A DNA stretch of 17,014 nt from an uncultured Collinsella sp. (lineage in GTDB: Bacteria > Actinomycetota > Coriobacteriia > Coriobacteriales > Coriobacteriaceae): positions 1 through 17,014 of the forward strand of contig CALKBO010000023.1 in the NCBI GenBank assembly GCA_937989875.1, read 5' to 3'. The translations under genes were made by a program, and so were the position numbers. Under the pieces are notes generated by a model. That model saw only the letters and a program-made list of their open reading frames with translations. It searched no databases and had not been told where the DNA came from. Shown here piece by piece: positions 14,077-17,014 of the stretch (positions are counted from its first letter, which is position 1; each line of letters begins with the position of its first letter).

Positions 14077-15756
14077 ATGGCAGAGTTTATCTACCAGATG
14101 TATCAGGCTCGTAAGGCCCATGGCGACAAGGTGATCCTTGACGACGTGACTCTGAGCTTCTATCCCGGTGCCAAGATCGGCGTCGTGGGCCCCAACGGTA
14201 TGGGCAAGTCGACCCTGCTCAAGATCATGGCCGGTATCGAGGAGGTCTCCAACGGCGATGCCAGGCTCACTCCCGGCTACACCGTGGGCATCCAGCAGCA
14301 GGAGCCGCCGCTCGACGACGACAAGACCGTCATCGAGAACGTACGCATGGCGTTTGGCGATATGATCGCCAAGGTCGATCGCTTCAACAAGATCGGTGAG
14401 GAGATGTGCGACCCGGATTGCGACATGGACGCCCTCATGGCCGAGATGGGCAAGCTCCAGGACGAGATTGACGCCGCCGACGGTTGGGATATCGATTCCA
14501 AGCTCGGCCAGGCCATGGACGCCCTGCAGCTGCCCGATTCCGACATGCCGGTCAACGTGCTTTCCGGCGGCGAGCGCCGTCGCGTGGCCCTGTGCAAGCT
14601 GCTGCTCGAGGCCCCCGACCTGCTGCTGCTCGACGAGCCCACGAACCACCTGGACGCCGAGTCGATCCTGTGGCTCGAGCACTTCCTGCACAACTACCAG
14701 GGCGCCGTCCTGGCCGTCACGCACGACCGTTACTTCTTGGACAACGTCGCCGAGTGGATCTGCGAGGTCGACCGCGGTCACCTCTATCCCTACAAGGGCA
14801 ACTACTCCACGTATCTGGAGACCAAGGCCGCCCGTATCGAGGCTCAGGGTAACCGCGATGCCAAGCTCGCTAAGCGCATGGAGGCCGAGCTCGAGTGGGT
14901 ACGCAGCTCGCCCAAGGCCCGTCAGGCCAAGAACAAGGCCCGTCTGGCCCGCTATGAGGAGATGGAGGCCGAGGCCCGCGCAAGCCAGAAGCTCGACTGG
15001 ACCGACATCCGTATCCCCGTCGGCCCGCGTCTGGGTAACAAGGTCCTGGAAGCCCATCACCTGCACAAGGAGTTCGACGGTCGCGTGCTTATCGACGACC
15101 TTTCGTTTACCCTGCCGCGCAACGGCATCGTGGGCGTCATCGGCCCCAACGGTGTGGGCAAGACCACGCTCTTCAAGACCATCGTGGGTCTGGAGCCGCT
15201 GACTTCGGGCGAGCTCGAGGTGGGCGAGACCGTCAAGATTTCTTACGTCGACCAGAACCGTTCCGGCATCAATCCCGACAAGAACCTGTGGGAGGTCGTC
15301 TCGGATGGCCTGGATCACATGATGGTCGGCGAGACCGAGGTTCCCAGCCGCGCGTACGTGGCGAGCTTTGGCTTTAAGGGCCAGGACCAGCAGAAGCGCG
15401 CTGGCGTGCTTTCCGGTGGCGAGCGCAACCGTCTGAACCTGGCGCTCACGCTCAAGCAGGGCGGCAACCTGCTGCTCCTCGACGAGCCCACGAACGATCT
15501 CGACGTCGAGACGCTGTCCTCACTCGAGGCGGCGCTGCTCGAGTTCCCGGGCTGCTCGGTGGTTATTAGCCACGACCGTATGTTCCTGGACCGCGTCGCC
15601 ACGCACATTCTGGCGTGGGAGGGCACCGACGAGAATCCGGGCAACTGGTATTGGTTCGAGGGCAACTTTGAGGCCTATCAGGCCAACCGCATCGAGCGCC
15701 TGGGCGAGGATGCAGCCCAGCCGCATCGTATTCACCGCAAGCTGACGCGTGACTAA
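14077..15756 (+). CDS. ettA: Energy-dependent translational throttle protein EttA (ABC-F)
   Basis: The predicted product is 559 residues against about 555 for E. coli EttA. Two ABC domains are complete: Walker A GPNGMGKST (38-46) and GPNGVGKTT (356-364), signatures LSGGERRR (162-169) and LSGGERNR (445-452), and Walker B with catalytic glutamates E187 and E470, matching E. coli E188 and E470. The linker between them contains ELEWVRSSPKARQAKNKARLARYEEME, the P-site tRNA-interaction motif region, and the C-terminus (ATHILAWEGT, then EGNFEAY) is EttA-like. EttA binds the ribosomal E site and gates the first elongation steps according to ATP/ADP. Codon use is strongly biased (CTG, CGT, AAG, GGC), suggesting high expression. 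An antibiotic-resistance ABC-F is unlikely given the short linker and full-length EttA match. Confidence 0.95.
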   Translation: MAEFIYQMYQARKAHGDKVILDDVTLSFYPGAKIGVVGPNGMGKSTLLKIMAGIEEVSNGDARLTPGYTVGIQQQEPPLDDDKTVIENVRMAFGDMIAKVDRFNKIGEEMCDPDCDMDALMAEMGKLQDEIDAADGWDIDSKLGQAMDALQLPDSDMPVNVLSGGERRRVALCKLLLEAPDLLLLDEPTNHLDAESILWLEHFLHNYQGAVLAVTHDRYFLDNVAEWICEVDRGHLYPYKGNYSTYLETKAARIEAQGNRDAKLAKRMEAELEWVRSSPKARQAKNKARLARYEEMEAEARASQKLDWTDIRIPVGPRLGNKVLEAHHLHKEFDGRVLIDDLSFTLPRNGIVGVIGPNGVGKTTLFKTIVGLEPLTSGELEVGETVKISYVDQNRSGINPDKNLWEVVSDGLDHMMVGETEVPSRAYVASFGFKGQDQQKRAGVLSGGERNRLNLALTLKQGGNLLLLDEPTNDLDVETLSSLEAALLEFPGCSVVISHDRMFLDRVATHILAWEGTDENPGNWYWFEGNFEAYQANRIERLGEDAAQPHRIHRKLTRD

Positions 15757-15759
15757 TTT

Positions 15760-15787
15760 GTTACGCGGTTTTACCAAACCGCGTAAC
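15760..15787. other. 12-bp perfect hairpin after ettA
   Basis: GTTACGCGGTTT and AAACCGCGTAAC pair exactly around TACC, 3 bases after the ettA stop codon. No T-run follows, so it is a poor intrinsic terminator; it may protect the mRNA 3' end. Confidence 0.6.
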
Positions 15788-15800
15788 TGCTCGACGCTGC

Positions 15801-15900
15801 GCGGGCCGCAAGCACCCCATCTTGCCGTTCAAACCGTCGCTCGCGTACCGAAGTACGCGTCGCTCCTCTTTCACGGCAACCTGGGGCACTTGCGGCCCGC
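15801..15900. repeat. 100-bp imperfect palindromic intergenic element
   Basis: Nested, symmetrically placed arms: GCGGGCCGCAAG (15801-15812) with CTTGCGGCCCGC (15889-15900); CCCCA (15815-15819) with TGGGG (15882-15886); TTGCCGT (15822-15828) with ACGGCAA (15873-15879); GCGTAC (15843-15848) with GTACGC (15853-15858) around a CGAA loop. The unpaired segments between arms are equal in length on both sides. It has no start codon with a ribosome site. The form is that of a REP/BIME-like or non-autonomous mobile repeat. Confidence 0.7.
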
Positions 15901-15935
15901 TCGCTGTTGGTCACGAAACATCGATGAATGCCAAT

Positions 15936-15975
15936 AAAAGCGGCTCAAATCCTAGTCGGGATTTGAGCCGCTTTT
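15936..15975. terminator. Strong bidirectional terminator
   Basis: A 17-bp perfect stem: AAAAGCGGCTCAAATCC (15936-15952) and its exact complement ending CCGCTTTT (15959-15975) around TAGTCG. The A-tract on one side and T-tract on the other let it stop transcripts from both sides. It lies 2 bases beyond the stop of the reverse-strand gene that follows. Confidence 0.88.
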
Positions 15976-15977
15976 CG

Positions 15978-16925
15978 TTATTGTTCGGATTCTTCGACCT
16001 TGTCGATGGCCCAGGTGGATCCGAGACCGCCGGTGGTGTTGCGGCGGATGCGCACGGCAACCTCGCGGCGCTCGCCGGCCTGCGTATAGTGCAGGGGGAA
16101 GCTTGCGCGGTTTCGCGCGGCCTCGATGGTACCGCGCTCGCGGGCGATCCAGTAGTACTCGCCGACAATGCCGAGGGTGTCGGCGCCGTAGGGGAGATAG
16201 GTCGACAGCTGGTGTAGCAACGGGCCGGGGCAGAAGACCTCGGTTGCGAAATCGACGGGGAAGTCCTCGGGGATGGTCGGTGCTGCGGGTGCGGGGGTTG
16301 GGGCCTCTGCGAGTACCGAAGCCGGTGCCGGTGCGGGAATTTGGTCGCAAGCAGAGGCGGGCACGGATTCGATGACGGGTGCGAACTCCAGCGTCGTCTT
16401 CGGCTTGATTGTGGAATCTGCGGGCTTCACGGTGACGGGCGCGTCTGCAGCTTCAGTTTCAACCTCAACCTGCGTCGCGTTCTCATTCTCGACGCTCGAC
16501 TTTGCCTCGATGGGCGTGGATGCCATGGTGGTGATGCCGGCGTTGGCGTTCTCGGGGTCATAGACGACCGTGAGCGAGATGGCGGGCTGCGGCGTCTCGG
16601 GCTCCGGTGTCGACTCGGTAGCGTCTTGATCTGCGGGCTCGTCGGACTGATCGTCCTCGGCCTCGTCGCCAAAGACATCGCTGTTTTGGAACGCAGACGG
16701 CTCGGGTTGGTCAGCGGCTTCTTCGGTTGTCGACTTGGGCGCTTCGTTGAGCTCCACAGTGGCTTCCTGCTCGGATATGACTTCGGAATCGGTCGTGGCG
16801 GCGATTTCGGTTTCGGCTTCTGCCGTTACCTCAATAGCAACTTCGATCTCTGTCTCGGGCTCGGGTTCCGGCGCGGCTTCAACCATGGCTTCGGGCTCGG
16901 GACGCTTAACGTGCTTGGGGCGCAC
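15978..16925 (-). CDS. Hypothetical acidic low-complexity protein with C-terminal globular domain
   Basis: I do not recognise this protein. From GTG 16925 it has 315 residues. Residues about 10-215 are Glu/Pro/Thr/Ala-rich and probably disordered, with runs such as APEPEPETEIEV and PAPAPASVLAEAPTPAPAAP. Residues about 216-315 look folded: DFPVDFATEVFCPGPLLHQL, YGADTLGIVGEYYWIA and a basic EVAVRIRRNTTGGLGSTWAI. There is no signal peptide or membrane span. The GTG has only a distant AAGGA (10 bases). The same frame continues upstream through a Lys/Arg-rich segment (PKKKRGEKDLKAVRPKHVK) without a standard start codon until a TAG at 17000-16998. An ATG at 16984 lies one base out of frame, so the true N-terminus may be disrupted. 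Confidence 0.65.
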   Translation of the reverse strand: MRPKHVKRPEPEAMVEAAPEPEPETEIEVAIEVTAEAETEIAATTDSEVISEQEATVELNEAPKSTTEEAADQPEPSAFQNSDVFGDEAEDDQSDEPADQDATESTPEPETPQPAISLTVVYDPENANAGITTMASTPIEAKSSVENENATQVEVETEAADAPVTVKPADSTIKPKTTLEFAPVIESVPASACDQIPAPAPASVLAEAPTPAPAAPTIPEDFPVDFATEVFCPGPLLHQLSTYLPYGADTLGIVGEYYWIARERGTIEAARNRASFPLHYTQAGERREVAVRIRRNTTGGLGSTWAIDKVEESEQ

Positions 16926-17014
16926 GGCCTTGAGGTCCTTCTCACCGCGCTTTTTCTTTGGCTCTGTTAGACCAGGATTGACATGCCGACCTGCCGGCTA
17001 ACTCGCCGTCTCCC

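Noticed and set aside
14023..15318. Long reverse-strand open frame (431 codons) opposite ettA
   Set aside because: It is a shadow of the strongly biased ettA codons; the product is Leu/Val/Gly/His-rich with no recognisable domain, and ettA is certain.
14077..15756. Antibiotic-resistance ABC-F protein (Msr/Vga/OptrA type)
   Set aside because: Length, linker sequence and both Walker B positions match EttA closely, and the linker lacks the extended resistance tip.

Overview
The window looks like chromosomal DNA of a gut Coriobacteriia actinobacterium, most likely a Collinsella. The evidence is moderately high GC with dense GC-rich coding, consistent Shine-Dalgarno sites, close EttA, TcdA, TatD and SdpR/SdpI homologues, and a fructosamine-type locus (Collinsella intestinalis has been reported to consume fructoselysine). 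The genus call is inference from style and gene content, not from a marker gene. No rRNA, tRNA or CRISPR array was seen.

Left edge (1-360): the first codons of a reverse-strand gene, probably an IS30-family transposase, then a perfect 40-bp palindrome with a third copy of its half-site, and a second inverted repeat just upstream of the first operon gene.

Catabolic locus (361-10786, all forward, ten genes, mostly tightly spaced): YfcC/DcuC-type permease, YtcJ-type amidohydrolase, FrlC-like epimerase, FrlB-like SIS deglycase, FrlD-like PfkB kinase, an internal hairpin, a second and divergent PfkB kinase, an Amidohydro_2-type protein, a YjbQ-family protein, a BtpA/SgcQ-family protein and an FGGY kinase. 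The FrlC/FrlB/FrlD-like core points to import of a fructosamine (Amadori) or similar sugar-amine conjugate, 6-phosphorylation, and cleavage to a hexose 6-phosphate and free amine. The rest is not part of any fructosamine operon I know. Two amidohydrolases lacking metal-binding residues, a second kinase with a changed sugar pocket, and the YjbQ-BtpA-FGGY block suggest a larger or different substrate. This is the best candidate here for an undescribed pathway.

Middle (10787-13985): a terminator between convergent units; reverse-strand tcdA-tatD; an intergenic region holding a 28-codon single-span membrane peptide gene on the reverse strand; and a forward SdpR-SdpI pair with a good promoter and terminator. 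No SdpABC toxin genes are present, so this is an orphan immunity/signalling pair.

Right part (14077-17014): ettA with both catalytic glutamates; a hairpin; an exactly 100-bp imperfect palindrome; a strong bidirectional terminator; and a reverse-strand gene for an acidic, low-complexity protein with a conserved-looking C-terminal domain. Its N-terminus may be disrupted by a one-base frameshift.
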